From assembly GCA_031763025.1 (NCBI GenBank), contig JASSKH010000010.1, positions 13,843,427 to 13,907,426 of the forward strand: 64,000 bases of DNA. Direction: 5' to 3'. Under the pieces are notes generated by a model that worked only from the letters and a program-made list of their open reading frames with translations, did no database searches and was not told the origin of the DNA. This stretch comes from Macrocystis pyrifera. Its lineage: Eukaryota > Sar > Phaeophyceae > Laminariales > Laminariaceae. The first letter of the stretch is position 1. Every line of letters starts with the position of its first letter. The position numbers were made by a program, and so were the translations under genes. Of this stretch, positions 50,695-59,940 are shown in pieces.

Positions 50695-51420
50695 AGGAGT
50701 GTGTGGGGCTACTACACTCACGCATACCGAAGCTCAGCAGAGGACGGACTCTGCTAAACGAGGCGTAAGCCACCCCCCCTCACGGGGGGACGGAGTCAGC
50801 TCTCGTTCACCCACACTAAACCTCCCACGGCGTGCAGCCGCAAGACCCACACGGTGTCCGCCCGCGGTCCCGCTTGGGGACCGTGGTGCGAACCGATCGT
50901 GACCTACCGAAGGTTCCTCTGAACGACGGACTCAGTCACGACCTCCTCGCTGCACGTACCGTCGAACTCTTTGCTCAAAGCTAGGGTTCACCACTGCTGT
51001 TCACGCTGTGGTTACTCTCCGCATCTATGAGCGTATTAGTCTAGGATTCGGCATAGGGAACCAAGAGCAACTTCGCCCCCGTCTGAATCAATCAGAGAGG
51101 GCTTGGCGCCGAAACACGGCGCAGAAATATGATGCGATACACGGGATGCCGGAAAAAACCATCGACCAGAATCCCGTCGGACGCGTGTGAGATGTGCGTG
51201 AGACTACTACACTCGTGCATACCGAAGCTCGGCAGAGGACGGACTCTGCTGAACGATTCCTACCACGCAGCCCTATCTTGAGAGGTGCGGATTCAGCCCT
51301 CGTTCACTCGTGCTACACCTCTCACAGCACAGCCTACGGATTCGGGGCTAGTCATCGCCTCTGCGGTGGCCACCCTCCGTGGGTACTGTGCTATCATATC
51401 TTCTGTGAAAACTCGGGAGC
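50695..51420. repeat. Diverged direct repeat about 488 bases apart inside the 7.5-kb element
   Basis: 50695-50900 and 51183-51420 share 'ACTACACTC', 'GCATACCGAAGCTC', 'GCAGAGGACGGACTCTGCT' and 'CTCGTTCAC'. Identity is lower in between. Confidence 0.7.
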
Positions 51421-51669
51421 CACGGCGCCGAGCGACACGCGTACGGGGAGCAAACCCGCCGCATGCCGGAGGCCGCCGTGGCCGATTGCCCGCTCCACCA
51501 TGTCCCGTTCGTGAGTGTAGTGTTCCTCTAGTGGCGTCGCTACTTATCGGCTGTAGTGTATTGAGAGATACCCGGTACGAGTCTACACAGTATGGTGATC
51601 CAGGTGAGAAGGAAAGTCCCCAAGAACCTCCTCACACTTCAGGAGAAACCCCGACCAGCAGGTGCAAAA

Positions 51670-51698
51670 CCCGAGTTCGATTCTCGGATTGGACACCA
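51670..51698 (-). promoter_or_regulatory. Extended primer binding site of the 7.5-kb element
   Basis: Directly adjoining the 5' LTR, the plus strand reads CCGAG, TTCGATT, CTCGG, ATTGGAC, ACCA. That is a T stem, T loop, T stem, acceptor strand, discriminator and CCA end of a tRNA. The potential primer match is therefore about 29 bases, longer than the usual 18 or so. The tRNA itself is not identified; its 5' acceptor strand should be GTCCAAT. Confidence 0.8.
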
Positions 51699-52173
51699 TG
51701 TTATAGAGTCGTGCGGTGCGCGTGTCATGCATGATGGTGTAATCTCGTCGGGCTCTCCCGCCGAGATAGCTTATATTCCTCGAAAAGCTGCTCAGATATA
51801 CCCACCTCCAAAACATCATGTATTATTTCGTTCTCAGAACAAACAGGGCCGTTGGGCCGTCCGTCCCACATGCACACACTCAAGCTCTTTCAGTTCGATG
51901 CAAAGACTGCCACCTGCATTCCCGTCGTTCCAACCCGCTTGCGGAACATACGCCTGAGCCATCTCCTAGTTGTCTCAGTCGGTACTCCTCTGGTGTAGGG
52001 GGGCACTGCCGGCGGCAGGATGAGCTATATAAGAAGCTGAAGGGGTGGAAAAGGGTTGTGACCGTCTGCTCACATCCCCCCAGTCTCCGGGTTCAACTCG
52101 CATTTTCCCATTTTGCCTAAATGCCGTGCCTACTTTAGGAAACCCCTCGGATCCTTGGATTACCACCGTAACA
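51699..52173 (-). repeat. 5' LTR of the 7.5-kb element
   Basis: 475 bases, nearly identical to 44682-45156. On its left in plus coordinates is the primer site; on its right are GATC and the TATCGATGGCC satellite. Confidence 0.93.
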
Positions 52174-52179
52174 GATCTA

Positions 52180-52570
52180 TCGATGTATATTGTCTGCGAC
52201 AATAGATTGTGGAAGGTATATAGATATTGTCGGCGACAATAGACTGGTGATATTATCGATCGATAGACATTGTCGAACACAATAAATAGATGGTGCGAGA
52301 TGTCGATCGATGGCCATTGCCGGCCACAATAGATTGTGCGAGATGCCTATCGATAGCCATTCATTGCTGGCCACAATAGATTGTGCGAGAGGTCCATCGA
52401 CGGCCATTGCTGACCACAATAGATTGTGCGAGAGGTCTATCGGCGGTCATTGCCGACCACAACAGATTGTGCGATATGTCTATCGATGGCCATTGCCGGC
52501 CACAATACATTGTGTGGGATGTCTATCGATGGCCATTGCCGGCCACAATAGATTGTAAAAGCTATTCATC
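52180..52570. repeat. Minisatellite with CACAATAGATTGTGCGAG and ATCGATGGCCATTGC units
   Basis: About eight units of 42-52 bases. Each contains a dyad (CAATAGATTG or ATCGAT) and a CCATTGCCGGCCAC segment. It directly follows the target duplication of the 7.5-kb element. Confidence 0.88.
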
Positions 52571-52637
52571 GACAGCCATCTCGAGGATATTTAGCGTTCA
52601 TCCCACGACATACGCGAGGCAATAGTCTATTTAGAAA

Positions 52638-52970
52638 GCGCGTTCAATAATCGACGAGCGCAGCTACAAACTCGCCACCCTCGTGGTGGAAAGCTTTGGG
52701 CGCCTCGGAATGGAAGGCAGCGATCTAATTGATCAGTTGGCGGCAAGTATAATCGGAGGGACGGACGGATCGTCCCTGGCGCAGAAAGGCGTCTGCAAAG
52801 AACACCTCTTCCAGATCATTTCGGTGACCACACAGGTCGCGATTTCGCGCCGAGTACATATGTATAAAGTAGCCCTGAGGGACCGCCAGGCCGCTATTAC
52901 TAGGGGAAGGGAGGAAGAAGCCGGAGGAATGCGACCAATGACCTGGGGATGGAACGTTGATGAGGAATAG
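52638..52970 (+). pseudogene. LINE or retroelement ORF, C-terminal fragment
   Basis: A plus frame reads 'IIDERSYKLATLVVESFGRL' then GMEGSDLIDQLAASIIGGTDGSSL and 'ISRRVHMYKVALRDRQAA', ending TWGWNVDEE with TAG at 52968-52970. The composition and 'RDRQAA..GREEE' tail fit the C-terminus of a LINE-type polyprotein as seen in stramenopile genomes. This is from memory, not a search. No catalytic domain remains. Confidence 0.55.
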
Positions 52971-53030
52971 GATATACTATACCAGTAGCTAAAATGAAAT
53001 GATGTGTGGAATGGAAATTGGGAAACCGCG

Positions 53031-53484
53031 GTGGTATGCATCACGAGTTTGACTTGAAAGTGAAGTTGTACAAGTAAGTGGTATAAATCTCTCCGAAAGG
53101 TACAATGTTGTTGGTGAACGTCCATATTAGAGATGCATACATTATTTTCGATAATGTGATGGAGCATGTGTACCAGCACAGTTGACGCCGGTAAACAAGC
53201 ATGCGATCGAAGGAAGAAGCGGTCATGCAAGCACAGCAAGCGACACTGCCTGGTAGTTGAAGCGGTGGTATGCATCACGGGTTTGACTTGAAAATAAGTC
53301 GTACAAGTGATATAAATATCTCCGAAAGGTACAAGCAATGCTGTTGGTGGTCGTCCATATTAGAGATGCATACATTATTTTCGATAATGCGATGGAGCAT
53401 GTGTACAAGCACAGTTGACGCCGGTAAACAAGCATGCGACCGAAAAGAAGCGGTCAATGCAAGCATAGCAAGCGACAGTCCGTT
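53031..53484. repeat. Tandem duplication of about 234 bases
   Basis: 53031-53264 and 53265-53484 share 'GTGGTATGCATCAC', 'GTCCATATTAGAGATGC', 'ATACATTATTTTCGATAATG' and 'GCCGGTAAACAAGCATGCGA'. The tRNA-like sequence follows at once. Confidence 0.9.
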
Positions 53485-53549
53485 GTAGTCCAATGGTTAG
53501 CGTATATGACTTTCACTGATCGGGCCCCGGTTCGATTCTGGCGCGGGAG
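53479..53549 (+). tRNA. tRNA-Glu(TTC)-like sequence, probably a pseudogene or SINE head
   Basis: It has 'TCCGTTGTAGTCCAATGGTT' as acceptor start and D arm, a CTTTCAC loop giving anticodon TTC, and 'CCGGTTCGATTCTGG' as T arm. The acceptor stem mispairs at two or more positions and the anticodon stem is poor, so it is unlikely to be functional. GCCA follows the 3' end. Confidence 0.45.
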
Positions 53550-53917
53550 CCATGTTACGGAAAGCGACCATAAGCGCATCACGATTTTTGTACACCTGTG
53601 TATTGTCCTACTATATAGTAATTGGTGGTAATGAGGCGCGACCTCAGTAGTACCTGCAGTAGCTATACCTGCGATGCATCATGTTGGGCGAATACGGATT
53701 ATTCTGTTTTGTGCTGAACCAACACGAACGAACATCTACCTACGCCTTCGTTGGTGAATCTCAATATCGTAAACGTTCTTGGCCTATTCTGCTCTTTGTT
53801 CTGATAATATATGAAAAAACACAGCAGTACGCACACACCTGTAACAAAAATGAAATACTGGATTTTGTCGTGTGTATCCTGGTTTTGTTTTTCCAGGGCT
53901 TTTCGCAGGTCAGCTCA

Positions 53918-54290
53918 AATCTCACGGGTCGGGTCGGGTCGGGTCTTTTTCCAGGGCTTTTCGCAGGTCAGCTCAAATCTCACGGCTCGGATCGGGTCGG
54001 CTGACCCGACCCGACTCGCGAGATTTAAAAAGTTCTTGACCCGACCCGACCCGACCCGCGAGATCAAAAAAGTTGTTGACCCGACCCGACCCGAGCCGTG
54101 AGATTTGAAAATATCTTGACCCGACCCGACCCGACCGGCGAGATTTCACAACCTCGTGACCCGACCCGACCCGACCCGGCACCTTCGGATTGACCCGTGA
54201 GACACGGGTTTCATGCGGGTCGGGTCACCTTGACCCGCGAGACTGTTTATCTTGACCCGCAGGTCCGACCTGCGGATCCGGCCCGTGTGT
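53918..54290. repeat. GACCCGACCCG minisatellite with an orientation switch
   Basis: At 53918-54000 units read CTCACGGGTCGGGTCGGG; from 54001 they read GACCCGACCCGACTCGCGAG. The switch is at 'GGGTCGGCTGACCCGACC'. Units of about 40 bases then run as GACCCGACCCG with a GAGATTTGAAAA spacer. Confidence 0.92.
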
Positions 54291-54489
54291 CGACATTCAA
54301 AAACAATTTAATATTCATTTTTGTGCCCACCAGCGATATGTGGCCTGGCTGTAGTGGGTATAAATGGATGCGGGCATGCGTATATGGATTTGGCAGTGTT
54401 TTAATGTTTGAATAAGATACCGAAGGAGTATTATTGGTATTTGTACGAGAAAAGCCTTTGGCTAAGAGAGCGGGAAGTGTTTTGAGTGT

Positions 54490-54830
54490 GCGGATCCGCG
54501 GGCCGGATGCACGGGTCCGACCCGCGGGTCATCAGAAAAGAACTCACGGGTTACGCTGGCCCGACTCGCGAGTGACCCGTTTCTCGCGGGTCATGACCTG
54601 ACCCGACCCGTGAGCTTTTCATCACCTCTTGACCGAACCCGACCCGACCCGTGAGATTTGAAAAACTCTTGACCCGACCCGACCCGACCCGTGAGATTTG
54701 AAAAACTCTTGACCCGACCCGACCCGACCCGTCAGATTTTGAACACTTCCTGACCCGACCCGATCCGACCCGTGACAGTTTGAACACCCCGTGACCCCAC
54801 CGCGGGTCGGGTCATGACCCGCAAAAAGCC
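54490..54830. repeat. Second GACCCGACCCG minisatellite block
   Basis: Units of about 40 bases: GACCCGACCCGACCCGTGAG with an ATTTGAAAAACTCTT spacer. It is separated from the first array by about 200 bases of other DNA, and again begins in the opposite orientation ('GATCCGCGGGCC'). Confidence 0.92.
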
Positions 54831-54896
54831 CTGCTGGTTTCCAGGGTTTCCACCTCGAAATCCGGCATAATAATTTGAAGACGAAAAATCTGCACT

Positions 54897-55012
54897 GCCG
54901 TGACCACAGAACTTGTATTCGTATTGTATCTCTCAGGATTCCAAGAATCGGCACGGACACTGGTTGTGCTGGATGTCGACGGGTAGAAAGACCAAGAACA
55001 CACAAACACAGA
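54897..55012 (+). mobile_element. Family D inverted-repeat element, single end
   Basis: 'CGTGACCACAGAACTTGTAT', 'CGGCACGGACACTGGTTG' and 'GCTGGATGTCGACGGGTAG' match the end at 59160-59283. Confidence 0.75.
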
Positions 55013-55369
55013 CCTGACAAGTTTTTTCAAACAGTGTTTTCTGGTTGAAATTCAGCATAATAATATAAAGACGAAAAATCTGCATCTGATGTTTTGTCCG
55101 ACAGAACGAGCTTCTTTCTCGTAGCAGGTGCCACCACCACTTCCTTGTACTGACATCAGATGTACGACATCTACAGCAGCAGCAGTGTTTCTCCAGCAAC
55201 AAAACAGCAGCAGCAGTAGCATTAGGACGCACAAGGCCAGGGTCAGCGTCACTGTACGCTCGGCTTGTCAATCTAACCCTTGAACCCTTTGTACACGCAC
55301 TCGATTTTGTTCTGTGGTTGTTGTTCCGAACTCGAAATTCGGCATAACTTCACACCTCGGACAGATCAG

Positions 55370-55690
55370 CTCTCGGTAGCTCACCGGTGAGCTACGTGAA
55401 CTACGTGAGCTATACGTGTTTTCCTGGCCTGAGCTATAGCAGGGTAGCTCATCTGCACATGTTTTCCAAGCTTGAGCTATAGAGGATAGCTCATCTGCAC
55501 ATATATGCCCTGACTGAGCTATAGGAGCTACATGAGCTACACATTTTTTCCCCGGCTTGAGCTATAGACGGTAGCTCATCTGCACATGTTTTCAAAGCTT
55601 AAGCTATACGCGATAGCTCATCTGCACATGTTTTTAAATCTTGAGCTATAGGGGATAGATGAGCTACTACTGTAGTTCATGAGCCGTATA
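55370..55690. repeat. GAGCTATAG/ATAGCTCATCTGCACATG minisatellite, first block
   Basis: Units of about 55-65 bases contain TTGAGCTATAG, a variable GGCGAT and ATAGCTCATCTGCACATG. GAGCTATAG and the following ATAGCTC are mirror halves, so each unit is a hairpin. Confidence 0.88.
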
Positions 55691-55945
55691 AGTGACCTAC
55701 ACAAGTACACAGAATAAAACGATATCAACACAAACAAGCATATATGTTTTGTACGTACCAGGTACAGTATGTGATATTGTGTGAGATCGGATCTGCTTCT
55801 GTTCTTAAGGTACCTGAGGATGGACCCAACAGAATTTGAATTTTCGTCTTTGGACAACAGCTATATACAGCAGCTGTCAGCTGTCACCATGCACAACCAC
55901 AAGAGGCGCTCGCACAGAACACAACACTGACACCCCACAGCAACA

Positions 55946-56219
55946 CCCCTAGCACGCCCACGACCCGGGGTAGCAGCTCTTGTGGCGCTTCGGCCGTAGA
56001 CCAGGCTGGCGGCGGGCAGCAACCGGATCCATCGATGGATGTGAACCCCACGAACAACGTCATCGATGTGGATGATGACAACGATCAAACCCAGGCCGAA
56101 CCCATATTATTCCTATGCATACGCAGTTGTCCCGGAGGCAGTTCAGCTACTTATCTTACACGCATGTGTTGCCGAGAAAGAGCTACAAAGAGCTGCGTGC
56201 ATGAGCTATGATTACGTTT
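55946..56219 (+). CDS. Weak exon candidate between two minisatellite blocks
   Basis: After 'TGACACCCCACAG' a plus frame of about 90 codons reads NTPSTPTTRGSSSCGASAV, then 'DPSMDVNPTNNVIDVDDD' and NDQTQAEP before entering the repeat. Ser/Thr-rich then acidic composition resembles disordered protein. No partner exon or domain. Confidence 0.22.
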
Positions 56220-56515
56220 TCCGGGGGTGAGCTATAGGCGATAGCTCATCTGCACATGTTTCCCTTCCTTGAGCTATTGTCGGCGATAGCTCATCTGCGC
56301 ATGTTTTGAAGGCTTGAGCTACAGAAGATAGCCCATCTACACACACTTTCCTAGGCTGAGCTATAGGAGCTACATGAGCTAGCTCATCATCTGCGCCCGA
56401 GATGAGCTATAGGAGCTGCATGAGCTACACCCGGCTTGAGCTATAAGCGGTAGCTCATCTGCACACGTTTTCGAAGCTTGAGCTATGCACAATAGATGAG
56501 CTAGCTCATGAGCTG
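56180..56515. repeat. GAGCTATAG minisatellite, second block
   Basis: Same hairpin units as at 55370-55690 ('TGAGCTATAGGCGATAGCTC', 'ATCTGCACATGTTT'). Confidence 0.88.
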
Positions 56516-56519
56516 TCCG

Positions 56520-57055
56520 GGGTGTGCACTTTTTTTTCTTTGGGGTGTGCGATGTGCTTCAGTAGTAGTTGTTGTGATGTGTTGTACTCTGTTGTTTTCT
56601 ATGTGGTCACAGCAGTCTGTAGAGCACCCTGGTCACACGGCATTTCGTCTGCACCACCCCGCGTCGAGGTGGTCTCAGGTTTGGTACGGCAATATAATTT
56701 CGGGCCGAGCAGGCGGTTCCGCGAGGACGGTCTAGAAGCTTTAAAGCTGCGAACGGGGGCGGGGGGGCGCCAGGGTAAATACTCTTGGCGCTCTCGCCGT
56801 GGCGAAACAAATGAAGCATATTAATAGTGACTCTCTGCAGGTCTAAGTGTAGCCCGTGGTACCAAAACCAAGAAAAAACAAAACAATTCAGATTTTGGAG
56901 GCCATGTGGCACGCTTAATGCTTCAGACACATTCTTTCTTTACCGGATTTTCATGGACAGAACACCGCCCGTGGCGCGCGTTTTTTATTTGGGTTTCAGC
57001 ATGTATCTGATTTTGGCTTGAACGGATCAGGTATACCTGATTTTGGCATTTGCCC
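56520..57055 (+). mobile_element. Family C transposon, left-truncated copy
   Basis: It matches 43605-44141 from 'CTTTGGGGTGTGCGATGTGC' to the terminus 'TGATTTTGGCATTTGCCC'. The left truncation point joins the GAGCTATAG satellite. Confidence 0.88.
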
Positions 57056-57203
57056 TTTAAAAAACGAAATGTGCAAACGGAGGAATCGGGATCTCTACAT
57101 CTATTTTTTTTGTTTTGACCAGTAAAACTCACGTGCTCTTTAGTTCTGCTCTTCGCTTTTTTATTTCGATCTTTTTTCGTTCTTTTTGCCCCCGTTAGGA
57201 CCG

Positions 57204-57692
57204 TGTGAAGCGGTGACCGAGGTAGGGTAAGGGTAAGCGACGCAGGTGTTTCTGGCAGCTGGAAAGCAGAGCTTCAGTTCTTCTGATTTAGATCTTCTTA
57301 TTGATGGCGAGAGCTGAGGAGGTGCTCTGGTAAATAAGTGAGAGGTAGGGGGGAGGGACTCGACGCCCAGATATACTCGTCCCACCCCACGCCACAAGCT
57401 ATCCTAAATTCCTATTATCTGATGTACGCCTACAGAACTTTCCTAAGGCAACCGATCGTTCTTCTGCTAATATAAGAACTTCTCACTTCGCGGTCCTATC
57501 TGCGTTAAGGAACATTACTCTCGTTTAGCGGGTTATCCGCCCTGGGGAACATTCCTAGAAGAACGTTACTCTCGACTAACGGGATATCCGCTGGGTTAAT
57601 CCATTCTTTGGATCACTCTCGTATTCGTGAGACTACAAGACTGCAACATACTTTCTATATCTATAGCCCGTGAGTACTCCACTCATATCACA
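57204..57692 (-). mobile_element. LTR of family F (minus strand), copy 2
   Basis: 489 bases starting TGTGAAG and ending ATATCACA on the plus strand, homologous to 14222-14701 at about 85%. The polypurine-like tract AGGGTGGGCTAA (minus strand) abuts it at 57693. Confidence 0.8.
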
Positions 57693-57870
57693 TTAGCCCA
57701 CCCTGAATAGTCGTATATGCAGACCACACAAGATGGTCGGAGGGTGATAACAACGTTCATCCCAAACGGCCAGGAAAAGGTGGTCGAAGATGCGGCTATT
57801 CGAAACAAAAGAAATGAGGCTATAGATCCCCCCACACCTCGTAATAAGACCCAAACACTACGAAGGGGGG
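57693..57870 (-). mobile_element. Internal fragment of the family F element, copy 2
   Basis: Matches 14702-14728 joined to 15054-15230, without the insert. The block nearest the LTR also occurs, in opposite orientation, just inside the right LTR of the miniature element at 36585-36610. Confidence 0.75.
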
Positions 57871-58088
57871 GGGGTGTTCGCTGAGAAGACTAAAGGAGAG
57901 AGAGGCAGAACATAAAGCGGAGGCGAAAGGAGAAATCATCCAAAGTGAAAACAAAGAAAGACGAACGAAAAAGGAGACAGAAGCCGAAGCGAAGGCTGAA
58001 GAAGAAAACAAAGACCGAAGTGAAGGCAAAAGAAGGACGTACAAACGTATTACTGGAGTCATTGCCTGGGGCCCAAGGAGGTACGAGT
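57871..58088 (+). CDS. Charged open frame of unknown origin
   Basis: A plus frame of about 70 codons reads 'ERGEAEHKAE'-like acidic/basic coding: 'KERREAEHKA' cannot be placed exactly because of local repeats, but Glu, Lys and Arg dominate. It ends at TGA near 58086. Probably part of a retroelement or low-complexity DNA. Confidence 0.15.
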
Positions 58089-58350
58089 GAGGGTTGTTCG
58101 CTGAACCGGGTTGGCGAACGATCCCTAGTCACGATTATGTGATAATATTCAAGTGGTCGTGAAACATCCTGATGATTCTGTTTGTTGGTTGATTAGTCAT
58201 GAGTATTTGATTATTTGTAGATAATTGGAAGGGGCTTAGGGCTTTTACGCCGAGATATTCTGTCGAGGGTCCACGGCAAATTTTAATACGGTACACTGAA
58301 CCACAAAAACTCGTGACGACCCAAACAAGCGCGGTCGGTTGTGGCAAGGG

Positions 58351-59283
58351 GTGTGTGTGTTCTTCACATTATACCGTTATTTGTACCCGTCGACTCCAGC
58401 ACAATCAATAATCGGGTCCGTGTCGATTCTTCAATCTTAGAGATATAATAAGAGTACTCGTTTTTCTCTTTCGATTTGTTTCCTTTGGTTTAGCTATTCT
58501 TCGTTTTCTTCTCTCTTTCATAGAACGTGTATGTCGTGCCTTTCATATCCAGCATAATGGCATGGCATTACATTGTCTACTGACTGCTTGTGCTTACTGC
58601 ATACATACTTAACAACGTATTGTAGGCTTAGATTCGGCAGGCGATCGGTTAACTTTTCACCAATAGCCCAACGGACGAAGACCTTAACAAATGGCGTCTT
58701 CGGCTTGGGATTTTTTGCTCGGTCCATAGTCTCCGCGTGCACGAAAGGAATAAAGCTGCTCTTCTGCTATCTCTAAGCAAACACACGTCAGTACCAACGA
58801 GTATCGACTTCATAGGCAAAACCGTCCAGGGACACAAAGTGTTCCGACCTTCGATTTAACTAGTAGTGGCGTCGTCGACAGGACATGCCATATGGGTCGT
58901 TGGTCGTGAGCTCAAATCCCACGTCCGCCATGAAATCGCTTTTTAAAGAAAAGTGAATTTCCTAATGTCAAGAATCAGAAAAATACTGGTTCATCCCCAG
59001 AAATTGGAACCGCGTGTTGGTGCCACGCGTCGACCCGTGTATATATTCGGTCCGTTCCAGGGGGGGAGAGTGTCATAAGGCTTAGATTGGGAAGGCGATC
59101 GGTTAACCTTTCACCAATAGCCCAACAGACTAAGACCTTAACAGTATTGTAGTATATCTGTGGCGTAGTTTTGTGACCACAGAAGAGCTTGTATCTCTCT
59201 AGGATTGAACAATCGGCACGGACACTGGTTGTGCTGGATGTCGAGGGGTATAAAGAACGGTTTAATGTGAAGGACATACGTAC
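58351..59283. mobile_element. Family D inverted-repeat element split by a miniature LTR element
   Basis: The left terminus 'GTGTGTTCTTCACATTATAC' with 'TCGACTCCAGCACAATCA' is mirrored by the right terminus 'GTGCTGGATGTCGAGGGG' with 'GAACGGTTTAATGTGAAGGA'. The arms are over 100 bases. Removing the nested element (58621-59143 plus one GTAT) leaves about 406 bases. Confidence 0.75.
58621..59143 (+). mobile_element. Complete miniature LTR element (TRIM-like), 523 bases
   Basis: LTRs 58621-58689 (69 bases) and 59071-59143 (73 bases) share 'GGCTTAGATT', 'GGCGATCGGTTAAC' and 'TTTCACCAATAGCCCAAC', starting TGT and ending CCTTAACA. The interior begins AATGGCGTCTTCGG and ends with the polypurine tract GGGGGGAGAG directly before the second LTR. 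GTAT flanks both ends (58617-58620 and 59144-59147). The interior also holds a second TGGCGTCGTCGACAGG at 58867 with a tRNA-like B box ('GAGCTCAAATCCCACG'). Confidence 0.88.
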
Positions 59284-59289
59284 ACAAGT

Positions 59290-59425
59290 TCTGTGGTCAC
59301 AAAGCTACGACCCAGAGACACTACACACATTATTATGTAGACAGCAATGCAATGAATGCCATATGTCATCGTACTGGGTACGACAGGCACGACACGAACA
59401 TTCTATGAAGGGGAAAATCGAAAGA
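59290..59425 (+). mobile_element. Family D interior fragment
   Basis: 'CTGTGGTCACAAAGCTACGA' and 'CAATGCAATGAATGCCATA' resemble the interior parts at 59600-59670 and, in reverse, at 58440-58600. Confidence 0.5.
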
Positions 59426-59487
59426 AAAAGTAAAAACTAATCAACATAAAAAATGAAGAAAGAGAAAAGAAAAAAAGTGTCGTGCTC

Positions 59488-59682
59488 CGTGTGTGTTCTT
59501 CACACAACAGTAAACCGCAATTTCTTCCTGTCGACATCCAGCACAACCAGTGCCGATTCTTCAATCCTAGAGAGATACAAGCTCTTTGGGCACAAAACTA
59601 CGTCACAGAGATAATATTTATGTTGTTATGCAGTAAGCAGAGTAGACAATGCAATGCCATGTCATCGTGCTGGACCGCAGAC
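59488..59682 (-). mobile_element. Family D element, left end, cut off by family C
   Basis: 'GTGTGTTCTTCACACAACAG', 'CGACATCCAGCACAACCAG' and 'CAATCCTAGAGAGATACAAG' give the terminus. The interior runs to 'CATCGTGCTGGACC', where family C sequence begins. Confidence 0.75.
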
Positions 59683-59909
59683 GCATACGCAGAGAAAAAA
59701 CAGTGTACGTATGGCCTCTCTGATTGTGGTTTAAAATTGGCCCAAGCCAGTCGAAAGCTAGACGGAGTGGACAAAGTCAGGTATACCCTGACCAAATCGA
59801 GCCAACATCGGTTACGATGTCTGCCTGGCCAATAGCAGGGCTCCTGGCGTGTGATTTGTACTTGCTTTTGGTATGTAACTGTTCTTGGCTCAAAAAATGG
59901 CGAAAACCC
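59683..59909 (-). mobile_element. Family C transposon, one end only
   Basis: It matches the 5' end of the complete copies in reverse ('GTACGTATGGCCTCTCTGAT', 'GGCCAATAGCAGGGCTCCTG'), ending with AAAACCC. Only about 225 bases remain. Confidence 0.8.
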
Positions 59910-59940
59910 TTTAAAATATTTCCAAAACATATTTCAACAA

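Larger units (their letters stand above)
44682..52173 (-). mobile_element. Complete 7.5-kb LTR retrotransposon without recognisable pol (LARD-like), minus strand
   Basis: LTRs 44682-45156 and 51699-52173 are both 475 bases and differ at only about five positions by eye. GATC flanks both outer ends (44678-44681 and 52174-52177). On the minus strand the first LTR ends CTATAACA and is followed at once by TGGTGTCCAATCCGAGAA, a primer site. The other end of the interior reads GGGGAGGA directly before the second LTR, a polypurine tract. These signals fix the orientation. The 6.5-kb interior has no reverse transcriptase, integrase or protease that I recognise, only short or repeat-rich frames. It contains a 100-base duplication, a 74-base duplication and an 89-base array. 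It is probably mobilised in trans. Confidence 0.92.

Noticed and set aside
53479-53549. Functional tRNA-Glu gene
   Set aside because: The acceptor and anticodon stems have several mismatches, so I list it only as tRNA-like.
57820-58132. Ser/Phe-rich minus frames
   Set aside because: They are the complement of an A/G-rich charged stretch; there is no membrane-protein pattern beyond low complexity.
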